A stretch of 25,863 nucleotides of DNA from JAICJJ01 sp039809985 (GCA_039809985.1 JBDHWC010000031.1:1-25863); one strand, 5' to 3'; counted from the stretch's first letter, positions 15,213-23,306 are shown. The notes: generated from the sequence alone by a model not told the origin. Translations and numbers: made by a program.

Positions 15213-15605
15213 CGCGCGGCACCTCTTTCCGGGTGGCCCCGGGCACCTGCTGGGCCGGAGCACCACCCCGATCATGCACCAACCCGGCGGCGCTTGCCGG
15301 ACGGACGCTCGCCCACCTCGCGTCGTTGGCCGCGCCCCTGCCCGGGACGCGATGAATCCGCCGGGCGCGGTCCGCCGTAGACACGGGCAGAACGGCGACG
15401 GACCCCAACCGGCGCCGCTCGAACAGGAGATCAAGAGCGCGGCAAGCGCTCTGAACAACCCCCCCCCTCCCCTTCCCGCACGTGCCCGGCCGCAAGGCCG
15501 GGTTCGTGTTTTCGGCGGGGGCTTTGCGGTTTCGGGCCGCAGCGTGCATCCTCCCCGGCACACCGGCGACGGAACGGGACGGGTCAGGGCGGGGGAGCGG
15601 CACGG
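15213..15605. other. Intergenic region between divergent carrier and rsmD genes
   Basis: This 393-base gap has no convincing protein gene. It contains a duplicated ATGATCGGGGTG near 15265-15276, a small hairpin (AGAGCGC / GCGCTCT, 15434-15452), a run of nine C (15459-15467), and a good plus-strand terminator (15485-15512). Promoters for the two divergent genes should lie here, but no clear -35/-10 pair was seen. The terminator sits before rsmD, so a short plus-strand transcript or leader is possible. Confidence 0.5.
15485..15512 (+). terminator. Intrinsic terminator upstream of rsmD
   Basis: CCCGGCC (15485-15491), loop GCAA, and GGCCGGG (15496-15502) form a perfect 7-bp stem followed by TTCGTGTTTT. 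It is the only hairpin in the window with a T-rich tail on the plus strand. No annotated plus-strand gene ends just before it, so it may end a small RNA or act as an attenuator for rsmD. Confidence 0.6.
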
Positions 15606-16247
15606 GTGCGGGTCATCACCGGCGAGGCTCGCGGGTTCAGGCTGAAGGGGCCGGCCGGTCCGTTCACGCGGCCGATGTCCGACAAGATCAAGGGCGCGCT
15701 CTTCTCCATGCTCGCCTCGCTCGGCGTCGAGCCCGAGCGGGTGCTCGACCTCTACGCCGGCACCGGCAGCATCGGCATCGAGGCACTCTCCCGCGGCGCG
15801 GGCCATGCCGACTTCGTCGAGCAGAATGCCGCCGCCGCCGCTGTCGTCCGCGACAACCTGGCGCACACGAAGCTGGCCGGGCGGGCCCGCGTCCACCACA
15901 CCGCCGTCGCCGCGTTCCTCGCCGCCGCCGAGCGCGCCCCCGGCGCAGTGACGCCCTACGACCTCGTGGTCATGGACCCGCCCTACGCCGACCCGGAGAT
16001 CGTCGCGACGCTGGCGCGGGTCGGCGCGTCGCCGCTGGTACAATCGGGCGCTGTCGTGGTGGTCGGCCACTCGCCGCGCGTCGCGCTGCCCGAACGGGCC
16101 GGCCGGCTGGAGCGGCTGCGGGAGCGCTGCCACGGCGACAGCTGCTTCTCGGTCTACGACGTCGTCGCGGGGGACGACGCCGGGAGCGGCACGGGACCGG
16201 GCGGGAAGGGCGGCGATGCGGCGGGCAATCTACCCGGGGAGCTTTGA
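15606..16247 (+). CDS. rsmD: 16S rRNA (guanine966-N2)-methyltransferase RsmD
   Basis: RsmD methylates G966 of 16S rRNA using S-adenosylmethionine. The 213-residue product has the standard start MRVITGEARGFRLKGP, the TRPMSDKIKGALFSML segment, the SAM-binding DLYAGTGSIGIEALSRG (48-64) and the catalytic DPPY (124-127). The C-terminal 25 residues are Gly-rich and go beyond the usual end, because the stop lies inside the next gene (32-base overlap with coaD). The GTG start has GGGGAG about nine bases upstream. The rsmD-coaD pair is conserved across many bacteria. Confidence 0.95.
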   Translation: MRVITGEARGFRLKGPAGPFTRPMSDKIKGALFSMLASLGVEPERVLDLYAGTGSIGIEALSRGAGHADFVEQNAAAAAVVRDNLAHTKLAGRARVHHTAVAAFLAAAERAPGAVTPYDLVVMDPPYADPEIVATLARVGASPLVQSGAVVVVGHSPRVALPERAGRLERLRERCHGDSCFSVYDVVAGDDAGSGTGPGGKGGDAAGNLPGEL

Positions 16248-16761
16248 CCCGATCACGCTCGGGCACGTGGACGTCGCCAAGCGGGCCGCCCACCTGTTCG
16301 ACGAGGTGGTGGTCGCCATCTACGCCGGCGGCGAGAAGCCGGGCGCGCTCTTCACCACCGACGAGCGGATCGCCCTCGCCGAGGAGACGTTCCGCGACCT
16401 CGGCGGCGGCCGGATCCGGGTCGGCCGCTTCAGCGGGCTGACCGTCGAGTACGCCCGGGTGATGGACGCCTCGACCATCGTCCGCGGCCTCCGCGCCGTC
16501 TCCGACTTCGAGTACGAGTTCAAGCTCGCCCACATGAACGCCCACCTCGCCCCGGAGATCGACGTCGTCTGCCTGATGACCTCCTCCCGCCACTCCTTCA
16601 TCAGCTCCAGCCTGATCCGCGAGGTCGCCGCGCTCGGCGGCGACGTCGACGGCCTCGTGCCGCCGCACGTCCGCGACGCCCTGCGCGAGAAGTTCGGGGC
16701 GGGCCGCCAGCCCGCGACCGCCGCGCCCGCGCCGCGCCGGGCTGGGACGGAGGCCCCGTGA
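16216..16761 (+). CDS. coaD: Phosphopantetheine adenylyltransferase
   Basis: CoaD joins ATP and 4'-phosphopantetheine to form dephospho-CoA, the penultimate step of coenzyme A synthesis. The 181-residue protein shows the nucleotidyltransferase start YPGSFDPITLGH (6-17, with the HxGH-type motif as TLGH), RGLRAVSDFEYEFKLA and the C-terminal SSSLIREVAALGGDV motif. The last 20 residues (Ala/Pro-rich) extend past the usual end near residue 160. The start at 16216 has GGGAAGGG five bases upstream and lies inside rsmD. The stop overlaps the next GTG as GTGA. Confidence 0.97.
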   Translation: MRRAIYPGSFDPITLGHVDVAKRAAHLFDEVVVAIYAGGEKPGALFTTDERIALAEETFRDLGGGRIRVGRFSGLTVEYARVMDASTIVRGLRAVSDFEYEFKLAHMNAHLAPEIDVVCLMTSSRHSFISSSLIREVAALGGDVDGLVPPHVRDALREKFGAGRQPATAAPAPRRAGTEAP

Positions 16762-17297
16762 ACGACGACTTCCCGCCGGTCGAGCGCGACGCCGCCGCGG
16801 CGACCGTCCCCGACGACGACGCGGACGACTTCCTCTACCTCGTCGACCGGCTGGAGGAACTGGTCGGCGTCGGCAAGCGGATGCCGTTCAGCACCAAGGT
16901 GATGATCGAGGAGTCGGAGTTCCTCGCCATCGTCGACCAGCTCCGGGTCACGGTCCCGACCGAGATCCAGCGGGCGCAGCGCGTGCTGCGGGAGCGGGAG
17001 CAGATCATCGCCGGCGCGCAGGAGGAGGCAGCCAAGATCCTCGAGGCGGCCCGCACCCAGGCCGAGTACATCGTCTCCCAGCAGGGCGTCCTGAACGAGG
17101 CCCGGCAGCGGAGCGAGGAACTGCTGCGCCAAGTCGAGACCGAGCACCGCCGCTCGCTCGGCCAGATCGACTCCTACGCCCTCGAGCAGTTCACCCGGAT
17201 CGAGGAGGCGCTCACCGACGGCCTGCGGATGATCTCCGGCGCGATCGACGACACCACCCGCGAACTCCAGAACGCCAAGCGCCACATCGGCCGCTAG
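16758..17297 (+). CDS. DivIVA/SepIVA-like coiled-coil protein
   Basis: The 179-residue protein starts with an acidic tail, then DDFLYLVDRLEELVGVGKRMPFSTKVMIEE (about 23-52), then a long predicted coiled coil (about 60-125: IQRAQRVLREREQIIAGAQ...) and further helices. The segment and layout resemble actinobacterial SepIVA, a DivIVA-domain division protein whose gene lies near coaD and L32 genes in mycobacteria. A role in septum or envelope growth is inferred from that similarity. Alternatives are an ATP-synthase b-like or DUF coiled-coil protein. It is coupled to coaD by a four-base GTGA overlap. The YceD and rpmF genes that often follow this gene in other phyla are absent. Confidence 0.65.
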   Translation: MNDDFPPVERDAAAATVPDDDADDFLYLVDRLEELVGVGKRMPFSTKVMIEESEFLAIVDQLRVTVPTEIQRAQRVLREREQIIAGAQEEAAKILEAARTQAEYIVSQQGVLNEARQRSEELLRQVETEHRRSLGQIDSYALEQFTRIEEALTDGLRMISGAIDDTTRELQNAKRHIGR

Positions 17298-17381
17298 CGG
17301 CCGGCCCGGGGAGCGCGCGATGGTGCAGGCAGCCGCCGCGACCCGACCGCCGGCACGCGCCGCGGACCGCCGCCGGGCCGC

Positions 17382-18674
17382 ATGAGCGTCAGCCGGGACC
17401 GCGCCTACCGCACCCTCCGCCACCGCGACTTCCGCCTCCTCTGGGCGGCCGGGGGCGTCTCCTCGGCCGGCACCCAGATTCAGCAGGTGGCGGTGGCGTG
17501 GCAGGTCTTCGAGCTCTCCCGCAACCCGGTCGCCCTCGGCGGCCTCGGCCTCGCCCGCTTCGTGCCGATCCTCGTCTTCGGCCTCGCCGGCGGGGTGCTG
17601 GCCGACCGCTACGACCGGCGGCGGACCCTGATCGCCTCGCAGGCGGCGCTGGGCTGCGTCTCGGCCCTCTTCGCGCTGCTGACCTTCGCGGACAGGATCA
17701 CGGTGCCGACCATCTACCTGCTGACCATGGCCGCCGCCGTCTTCGCCGCGGTGGCCGGCCCGACCCGGCAGGCGCTGATCCCGAGCCTCGTGCCGGACGA
17801 GGAACTGGCCGGCGCGATGTCGATGAGCATCCTCGCCGGCAACGCCGCCACCGTCGCCGGGCCGGCCCTCGGCGGCCTGATCATCGGCTTCGCCGGCACC
17901 GGGTTCGCCTACGCGATCGACGCCGCCTCCTTCGCGCTGGTCGGCCTCGCCGTCCTCGTGCTGCGGGCCCGGCCGGTGCTGGCGCGGCAGGCAGCCAGCG
18001 GCTGGGCGGCGGCGCTGGAGGGGCTGCGCTTCCTCCGCGGCTCGCCCGCCCTGCTCGGCGTCATGGCGCTCGACTTCGTGGCCACCTTCTTCGGCGCGAG
18101 CACGGTCCTGATGCCGCTCTTCGCGACCGAGGTGCTGAAGACCGGCCCCACCGGGCTCGGCGTTCTGCTCGCCGCCCCGGCCGCCGGCGCACTCCTCGGC
18201 GGCAGCGCGATGGCGGCGGCCCGAATCCCGGACCGCCCCGGGCTCGGCATCGTCGGCGCGGTCGTCGGCTACGGCCTCTGCCTGCTCGGCTTCGGCCTCA
18301 GCACCAGCCTCTGGCTCTCGCTCGCCCTGCTCGCCGGCAGCGGCGCGGCCGACGCGGTCAGCATGGCGATGCGCCACACCGTGCGGAACCTGATGACCCC
18401 GGACGCGCTGCGCGGCCGGATCGCCGCCGCCCACAGCACCTTCGCGATGGGCGGCCCGCAGCTCGGCGAGTTCGAGTCGGGCTTGGTCGCCGCCCGCTTC
18501 GGCGCGCCGATCGCGGTCGCCGCCGGCGGCCTGCTGGCGGTGGTCGGCGCGCTGGCGACCGCGTGGCTCGTGCCCTCGATCACCGCCTTCCGCGTCTCGG
18601 GCGTGCACCGCCCCGGCGTGCCGGTCGGGCCGGCCGACGACGCCGCGCCCGCCCCGGGCGGCGCGCACGACTGA
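17382..18674 (+). CDS. MFS exporter, EntS-like (MFS_3)
   Basis: The 430-residue protein has twelve likely membrane helices and the start YRTLRHRDFRLLWAAGGVSSAGTQIQQVAVAWQVFELSR, typical of MFS_3 (enterobactin exporter-like and macrolide-efflux-like) proteins. The loop 2-3 signature reads GGVLADRYDRRR (about residues 68-79), matching the MFS G-x-x-x-D-R-x-x-R-R motif. The second half contains MRHTVRNLMTPDALRGRIAAAHSTF, a conserved family segment. It probably pumps a small molecule out with proton influx; the substrate is unknown. The ATG has a weak ribosome site. The gene sits 84 bases after the coiled-coil gene and ends 53 bases before the inverted repeat element. Confidence 0.88.
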   Translation: MSVSRDRAYRTLRHRDFRLLWAAGGVSSAGTQIQQVAVAWQVFELSRNPVALGGLGLARFVPILVFGLAGGVLADRYDRRRTLIASQAALGCVSALFALLTFADRITVPTIYLLTMAAAVFAAVAGPTRQALIPSLVPDEELAGAMSMSILAGNAATVAGPALGGLIIGFAGTGFAYAIDAASFALVGLAVLVLRARPVLARQAASGWAAALEGLRFLRGSPALLGVMALDFVATFFGASTVLMPLFATEVLKTGPTGLGVLLAAPAAGALLGGSAMAAARIPDRPGLGIVGAVVGYGLCLLGFGLSTSLWLSLALLAGSGAADAVSMAMRHTVRNLMTPDALRGRIAAAHSTFAMGGPQLGEFESGLVAARFGAPIAVAAGGLLAVVGALATAWLVPSITAFRVSGVHRPGVPVGPADDAAPAPGGAHD

Positions 18675-18726
18675 TCGCGCCGCCCGGCAGCACCTTGGCA
18701 GGCGACGTCCCCGTCCTACCGCGTCC

Positions 18727-19138
18727 CTGACAAGGGGGGTTGGTTGAGAAGCGACCGCGCAGCGGAAGCCTGGGAGCGTGAGGGAGGGCTTGGCCCTCCC
18801 CCGAGCCCGCTTCTCCCCCTCTCCCAACGCCATCTGACAGGGGCAAGTATCCGTCGAAACGTGGCCGCGCAGCGGCAACCGGGGGCCTGGGGAAGGGTTT
18901 GGCCCTCCCCCGAGCCCGCTTCTCCCCCTCTCCCATCGCCATCTGACAGGGGCAGGTATCCGTCGGGAAGCGGCGGCGAAGCGGCAATCCGGGGGTCCGG
19001 GGGAGGGCTTGGCCCTCCCCGAGCAGATTTCTCCCCCTCTCCCCGCGCACGGGGAGAGGGGGCTGGGGGGTGAGGGCGGCCCCGGGGGTCCCGGCCGAGC
19101 ATCAGGGACCGCTTCCAACCGAACCCTCCCCGTGTCAG
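18727..19138 (-). repeat. Repeat element B, bounded by inverted CTGACA...TGTCAG ends
   Basis: This 412-base element is the same family as array A in opposite orientation. On the plus strand, units run 18727-18833, 18834-18942 and 18943 to about 19079, each starting CTGACA and containing GTATCCGTCG, GCGCAGCGGCAA, GGAGGGCTTGGCCCTCC and CTTCTCCCCCTCTCCC. The palindrome 19033-19062 and a leader follow, then an inverted half unit (19107-19138). Its two outer ends match over about 30 bases (CTGACA, GGGG, GGTTG, GAAGCG), so it has terminal inverted repeats like a miniature transposable element. Flanking TCC on both sides might be a target duplication, but it is too short to trust. The right end supplies the nitroreductase stop codon. 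Confidence 0.75.
19033..19062. terminator. Palindrome in repeat element B, 13-bp stem with CGCA loop
   Basis: Bases 19033-19045 and 19050-19062 are exact inverted repeats. It lies 73 bases downstream of the minus-strand nitroreductase stop and could serve as a bidirectional terminator for the convergent MFS and nitroreductase genes. It matches the palindrome 8277-8306 in stem sequence, including CCCCCTCTCCC / GGGAGAGGGGG. Confidence 0.55.
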
Positions 19139-19782
19139 TCCCACTTCCCCCAGTGCACCATCGTCTCCAGCGGCTTGCGGGGCGCGGGGGCGAAGTCGGT
19201 GCCAACCGTGTACGCCACCGGTACCAGCGCCACCTGCGTCACCTCAGCGTAGGGGATGCCAAGCAGCTCCGCCGCCTCCCGCTCGTGGGACAAGTGGAAG
19301 CTCGTCCAGCAGGTGCCGAGGCCGCGGGCCCGCGCCGCCAGCATGAAGCTCCACGTCGCCGGCGCGATCGTGCCCCAGAGAGCGGATTGCGTCCGCACGG
19401 AGGCCGCCTCGAGCCGTCCCTCGATCGCCGGCACCAGCAGCACCGGCACGTCCTGCAAATGCTCGGCGAGGTAGAGGGCGGAGCCCATCAGCTTGTGCAT
19501 CGGCCGCGGCCGGTTCCCCTGTGCCGCCGCCATCGCCCGCGCCATGTTGGCGAGATAGTCCTCGCCTCCTTTGCGGTAGAGGTCGGCGAGGGCGGCCTTC
19601 GTCGCCGGATCCTCCACCACCACGAAATGCCACGCCTGCGTGTTGCTGGCGGTCGGCGCCTGCTGCGCGATGCGCAGGCACGCCTCCAGCACCTCGCGCT
19701 CGACCGGGCGCGTCAGGTCGAGCCGCTTGCGGACGGAACGGGTCGTCGTCAGCACCTCGTCGGGGGTCAGCTCGAGCAGCAT
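19135..19782 (-). CDS. Nitroreductase-family FMN-dependent oxidoreductase
   Basis: This 215-residue protein has the family's FMN-binding start TTRSVRKRLDLTRPV (13-27), the QAPTASNTQAWHFVVVED segment (41-58) and the C-terminal IPYAEVTQVALVPVAYTVG block. Members are dimers using NAD(P)H to reduce nitro, quinone or related substrates; the natural substrate is unknown. The start is the ATG 19780-19782 with GAGGAGGGAAGG just upstream; a longer frame into the recG end is not needed. It follows recG by 43 bases on the same strand, so it may be co-transcribed. Its TGA stop overlaps the end motif of repeat element B. Confidence 0.9.
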   Translation of the reverse strand: MLLELTPDEVLTTTRSVRKRLDLTRPVEREVLEACLRIAQQAPTASNTQAWHFVVVEDPATKAALADLYRKGGEDYLANMARAMAAAQGNRPRPMHKLMGSALYLAEHLQDVPVLLVPAIEGRLEAASVRTQSALWGTIAPATWSFMLAARARGLGTCWTSFHLSHEREAAELLGIPYAEVTQVALVPVAYTVGTDFAPAPRKPLETMVHWGKWD

Positions 19783-19825
19783 CCTTCCCTCCTCGTGGTC
19801 GGTCGGCGACGCGGGCCGACCCCGC

Positions 19826-22336
19826 TCAGCCGACGATCGGCAGGTCGGGCGACGCCTTCGCCCAGAACGCCTCGACGCGGTCGCGCAGCCGCTGGTGCTC
19901 CGGCTGCTCAAGGTCCGGGTCCGCGTCGAGCAGCGCCTCGGCGACGCGGCGGGCGCGGTCGAGCAGGCGCGGGTCGAAGCCGCCGTCGATCCACGTCAGC
20001 TCCGGCAGGCCGCTCTGGCGCGTGCCGAGGAAGTCGCCGGGCCCGCGCAGTTCGAGGTCCTTCTCGGCCAGCAGGAAGCCGTCGTTGGTCTGGGCCATCA
20101 TCTCCAGCCGGGCGTCGGCGTCGGGCGTCGTCTCGTCGGCCAGCAGCAGGCACCACGACTTGCCGCCGCCCCGCCCGACCCGGCCTCGGAACTGGTGGAG
20201 CTGGGCGAGCCCGAACCGGTCCGCCCCCTCGATCAGCATCACCGTCGCGTTCGGCACGTCGACCCCGACCTCGACCACCGAGGTGGAGACGAGGATGTCG
20301 TGCTCGCGGTCGCGGAAGGCGGTCATCACCGCCTCCTTCGCCCGCCCGCTCATCCGGCCGTGCAGCGTGGCGATCCGCAAGTCGGGGAAGACCTCCCGCC
20401 GCAGCCGTTCCGCCTCCTCGACCGCGGCCTTCGCCTCGATCGCCTCCGAGGCCTCGACCAAGGGGCAGATGACGAACACCTGCCGCCCGGCCCGCACCTG
20501 TTCGCGGACGAGGGCGTAGGCCTCCTCGCGCTGCGACCCGACGAAGCGCTGGGTCTCGATCGGCTCCCGGCCCGGCGGCAGCTCGTCGATGATCGAGACG
20601 TCGAGGTCGCCGTTGAGGACCATGTTCAGGGTCCGCGGGATCGGCGTCGCGGTCATCGAGAGCTGGTGCGGCAGGACGTCGTCCCCCTCGCCCTGCACCG
20701 GCAGCGTCGCCCGCTGGCGGACCCCGAAGCGGTGCTGCTCGTCGACGACCGAGAAGCCGAGCCGGGGCAGCGCGACCCCCTCTTGGATCAAGGCGTGGGT
20801 GCCGACCAGCACGTCGACCTCGCCCGCCGCCGCCGCGGCCAGCGTCTCCCGGCGCGCCTTCGCCTTCGTGCTGCCGGTGAGGAGGGCGACGGTCGGCCGG
20901 TCCTCGTCCGGCAGCCCGCTGAAGAGGCCGCGCAGGTTGTGGAAGTGCTGCTCGGCGAGGATCTCGGTCGGGGCCATCATCGCCGACTGGCGGCCGTTCG
21001 CCCGGGCGACGACCATCGCCGCCGCCGCGACCACCGTCTTGCCGGCGCCGACGTCGCCCTGCAGCAGGCGGCTCATCGGCCGCTCTGCTTCGAGGTCCGC
21101 GAGGATCTCGCCCAGCGCCCGGTCCTGCGCCCCGGTCAGCGTGTACGGCAACGAGGCGCGGAACCGCCCCAGCAACGCCCGGTCGACCCGCAGCGGGATG
21201 CCGCCGTGCGCCTGCCGCTCCTGCTTGCGGCGCACCTGCCCGACTTGCAGCAGCAGGAGCTGGTCGAAGGCGAGACGGCGCTGCGCGCGTTCCAACTCGG
21301 GCAGGCTGGTCGGCAGGTGAATCTCGCGCAGTGCCGCCGAAAGTATCGGCAGCGGGCCGTCCTCTCCCGCCCCGAGCCGGGTCCGGACCGTCTCCGGCAG
21401 CCACTCCTCGACTTGGTCGACCGCGCCGAGGACTGCCTGCGTGACGAGCCCCCGCAGCGTCTTCTGGCTGAGTTTCTCGGTCAGGCCGTAGACCGGCGCA
21501 AGCCGTCCCTCCGCGATCGGGCCGCCGTCGGCGAGCCGTTCCCACTCCGGCCCGGTGAAGCTGATCCGCCCGTAGCCGAAGTCCGGCACCCCGTGGATCG
21601 CGATCTGGTCGCCGACGAAGAGGCTGCGCGCCACGTAGGGGGTGAACCACGTCACCCGGATCGTGCCGGTGCGGTCGGCGATTCGGGCGTCGGTCCGGGG
21701 CGGGCGGGCGTGTTGGACCTCCTGAACCTCGACCACCTCGCCGCGGACCGTGACTTCCTCGCCGCCGCGCAACTCGAAGATCTGGTTGACGTGCAGCGTC
21801 TTGCCGTAGTCGTCGTGCCGGCGCGGCCGCAACTCGACGAGGTCGCCGATCGTCGCCACCCCGAGCTTGGCGAGCTTCGTGGCGACGCCGCTGCCGACCT
21901 TCGGCAGGACCGTCACCGGGTCGTTGAGCCGCAGGCGCGGCGCGGGCGGCGGCGACGCCGGCGAACGCCTCGGCGGCGAGGCCGTGCGCCTCGGCGGCGG
22001 AGTCGCCGTCAGCGGTTCGGCCGCCCGCAGCGCAGCAGCGAGCCGGCCGACCTCCGGCCCCGGCGCGCCGGTCGCCCGCATCGTCGGCCCGAGCGCCTTC
22101 AGGGCGTTGGCGATGCCGGGCAGTTCCTCCTTCCGCCGGGCCACGGACAGGTCGCGGTACGCCTCGAGCCGCGCGAGGATCGCCCGCAGGTCCTCGGCGG
22201 CCTGGTGCGACGGAGCGCGGTTGACCAACCCCCGCACCCGGCCCGTCGCGGTCTTGTACGGGAACCCGGCCTGACACTCGTCGAGCCACTCTTTCCGCAG
22301 GTCGACGACCGCCGCCTCGACCGGGTCGGTCGGCAT
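19826..22336 (-). CDS. recG: ATP-dependent DNA helicase RecG, long N-terminal form
   Basis: RecG reverses stalled forks and migrates branched DNA. The 836-residue protein is longer than the usual 680-700. Residues 1-115 form an extra helical region, followed by a Pro/Arg-rich linker (about 115-150), then an LPKVGSGVATKLAKLG helix-hairpin-helix-like stretch, and the OB-fold wedge (about 195-300, VTVRGEVVEVQEV). Helicase motifs are clear: QGDVGAGKT (about 425-433), DEQHRFGVRQR (about 528), TATPIPRT, and QFRGRVGRGG (about 712). The N-terminal extension resembles that of other Chloroflexota and cyanobacterial RecG. The start at 22336 lies 17 bases after the degV stop with AGGA six bases upstream. 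Confidence 0.96.
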   Translation of the reverse strand: MPTDPVEAAVVDLRKEWLDECQAGFPYKTATGRVRGLVNRAPSHQAAEDLRAILARLEAYRDLSVARRKEELPGIANALKALGPTMRATGAPGPEVGRLAAALRAAEPLTATPPPRRTASPPRRSPASPPPAPRLRLNDPVTVLPKVGSGVATKLAKLGVATIGDLVELRPRRHDDYGKTLHVNQIFELRGGEEVTVRGEVVEVQEVQHARPPRTDARIADRTGTIRVTWFTPYVARSLFVGDQIAIHGVPDFGYGRISFTGPEWERLADGGPIAEGRLAPVYGLTEKLSQKTLRGLVTQAVLGAVDQVEEWLPETVRTRLGAGEDGPLPILSAALREIHLPTSLPELERAQRRLAFDQLLLLQVGQVRRKQERQAHGGIPLRVDRALLGRFRASLPYTLTGAQDRALGEILADLEAERPMSRLLQGDVGAGKTVVAAAAMVVARANGRQSAMMAPTEILAEQHFHNLRGLFSGLPDEDRPTVALLTGSTKAKARRETLAAAAAGEVDVLVGTHALIQEGVALPRLGFSVVDEQHRFGVRQRATLPVQGEGDDVLPHQLSMTATPIPRTLNMVLNGDLDVSIIDELPPGREPIETQRFVGSQREEAYALVREQVRAGRQVFVICPLVEASEAIEAKAAVEEAERLRREVFPDLRIATLHGRMSGRAKEAVMTAFRDREHDILVSTSVVEVGVDVPNATVMLIEGADRFGLAQLHQFRGRVGRGGGKSWCLLLADETTPDADARLEMMAQTNDGFLLAEKDLELRGPGDFLGTRQSGLPELTWIDGGFDPRLLDRARRVAEALLDADPDLEQPEHQRLRDRVEAFWAKASPDLPIVG

Positions 22337-22353
22337 GGCGTCCTGATCGTCCC

Positions 22354-23199
22354 TCACTCGGCCTCCCGCAGGGCGACTCCGACCGCATCCGGGCCGGTCT
22401 GGGCGACGATCGCCGGCCCCAGCCGGGCCATGATCATCGCCTCCCGCTCGACGCCGGTCGCCTCGGCCAGCCGGTCGGCGAGGTCGATCGCGAACCGCTC
22501 GTCGCCGCCGTGCAGCACCGCCACCCGTTCCGGCCGCGACAGCTCGGCCACCGCCTCGACCAATCCGGCGACGGCCCGGTCGTGGGTCCGGGCCCGTTCC
22601 AGCGGCACGAACTGTCCCTCGTCGATCCAGAGCAGCGGCTTCAGCCGCAGCAGGTCGCCGATCAGCGCGGCCGAACGCCCGACCCGGCCGCCGCGCCGCA
22701 GTTGGTCCAGCGCGCCAAGCGCCAGCAGCACCGGGTAGCGCCCGGTCTCGGCCCGCAGCCGCTCGGCGACCGCCGCCGCCGGCAGCCGGCGGGCGAGCGC
22801 CGCCGCCCGCAGCACTTGCAGGCCGAGGCCCATCGACGCCGAGCGACTGTCGACCACCTCGACCGCGATCCGGTCCCGCACAGCATCCGCCGCGGCCCTC
22901 GCGTTCCCGAAGCCGTCCCCCAGCTTGGCCGAGCCGCAGACGGCGACGACCGCCTCGGCCTCGCCCGCCAGCGCCGCGAACGCCTCCGCCCACGCCTCGA
23001 CCGACGGCCCCTCGACGACCGGCGACTCCGGCGCGCCCGCCAGCTCGCGGGCGAACACCGCCGACGAGAGGTCGACGCCGTCGCGGAACTCGCGCTCGCC
23101 GATCCGCACGGCCAGCGGCACCACGGCGACGCCCGCCGCCTCGCGCAGCGGCGCGGGCAGGTCGCAGGAACTCTCGGTGGCGATCGCGACGCGCGGCAT
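22354..23199 (-). CDS. DegV-family (FakB-like) fatty-acid-binding protein
   Basis: The 281-residue product shows the DegV start VAIATESSCDLP (4-15), the GPSVEAWAEAF segment, VDSRSASMGLGLQVL and LGALDQLRRGGRVGRSAALIG, a conserved family block. DegV/FakB proteins hold a fatty acid while the kinase FakA phosphorylates it for membrane-lipid synthesis. No FakA gene (DAK domain) is present next to it, though rpmB-fakA-recG grouping is common in other bacteria. It is divergent from rpmB and followed by recG after 17 bases, so these two probably form one operon. Confidence 0.92.
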   Translation of the reverse strand: MPRVAIATESSCDLPAPLREAAGVAVVPLAVRIGEREFRDGVDLSSAVFARELAGAPESPVVEGPSVEAWAEAFAALAGEAEAVVAVCGSAKLGDGFGNARAAADAVRDRIAVEVVDSRSASMGLGLQVLRAAALARRLPAAAVAERLRAETGRYPVLLALGALDQLRRGGRVGRSAALIGDLLRLKPLLWIDEGQFVPLERARTHDRAVAGLVEAVAELSRPERVAVLHGGDERFAIDLADRLAEATGVEREAMIMARLGPAIVAQTGPDAVGVALREAE

Positions 23200-23276
23200 G
23201 GCCGCTCACTCCGGGAACGCGGTCGGGCGGGGTTGGGCGGGCGGGGCGCAGGTCAGGCGTCGGCACGACAGCGTCG

Positions 23277-23306
23277 TTGCCCGGACGGCCCGCGCCGTGC
23301 TAGAGT
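23277..23306 (+). promoter_or_regulatory. Candidate rpmB promoter
   Basis: TTGCCC (23277-23282) and TAGAGT (23301-23306) are spaced 18 bases and match the sigma-70 boxes at four of six positions each. They lie in the 209-base divergent degV/rpmB gap and would give a leader of about 95 bases. This is the best promoter-like pair in the window. Confidence 0.45.

Noticed and set aside
15434..15452. Hairpin as part of a known riboswitch or structured RNA
   Set aside because: The 7-bp stem alone matches no riboswitch, RNase P, tmRNA or SRP RNA hallmark that I could find.
16034..16044. GTACAAT as an internal promoter for coaD
   Set aside because: TACAAT resembles a -10 box, but no -35 is seen and it lies in conserved rsmD coding sequence with tight coupling to coaD.
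16320..19205. Very long minus-strand open frame across coaD, coiled-coil, MFS and repeat element B
   Set aside because: It is antisense to clear genes, runs through repeat DNA and shows no family motif.
19640..22738. Plus-strand open frame of about 1000 codons opposite recG
   Set aside because: RecG motifs on the minus strand are unambiguous; the opposite frame is a GC-bias shadow.
22337..23266. degV and recG read as one fused protein
   Set aside because: The recG frame is open upstream, but degV lies in another frame with its own start and stop; recG has its own ribosome site at 22336.
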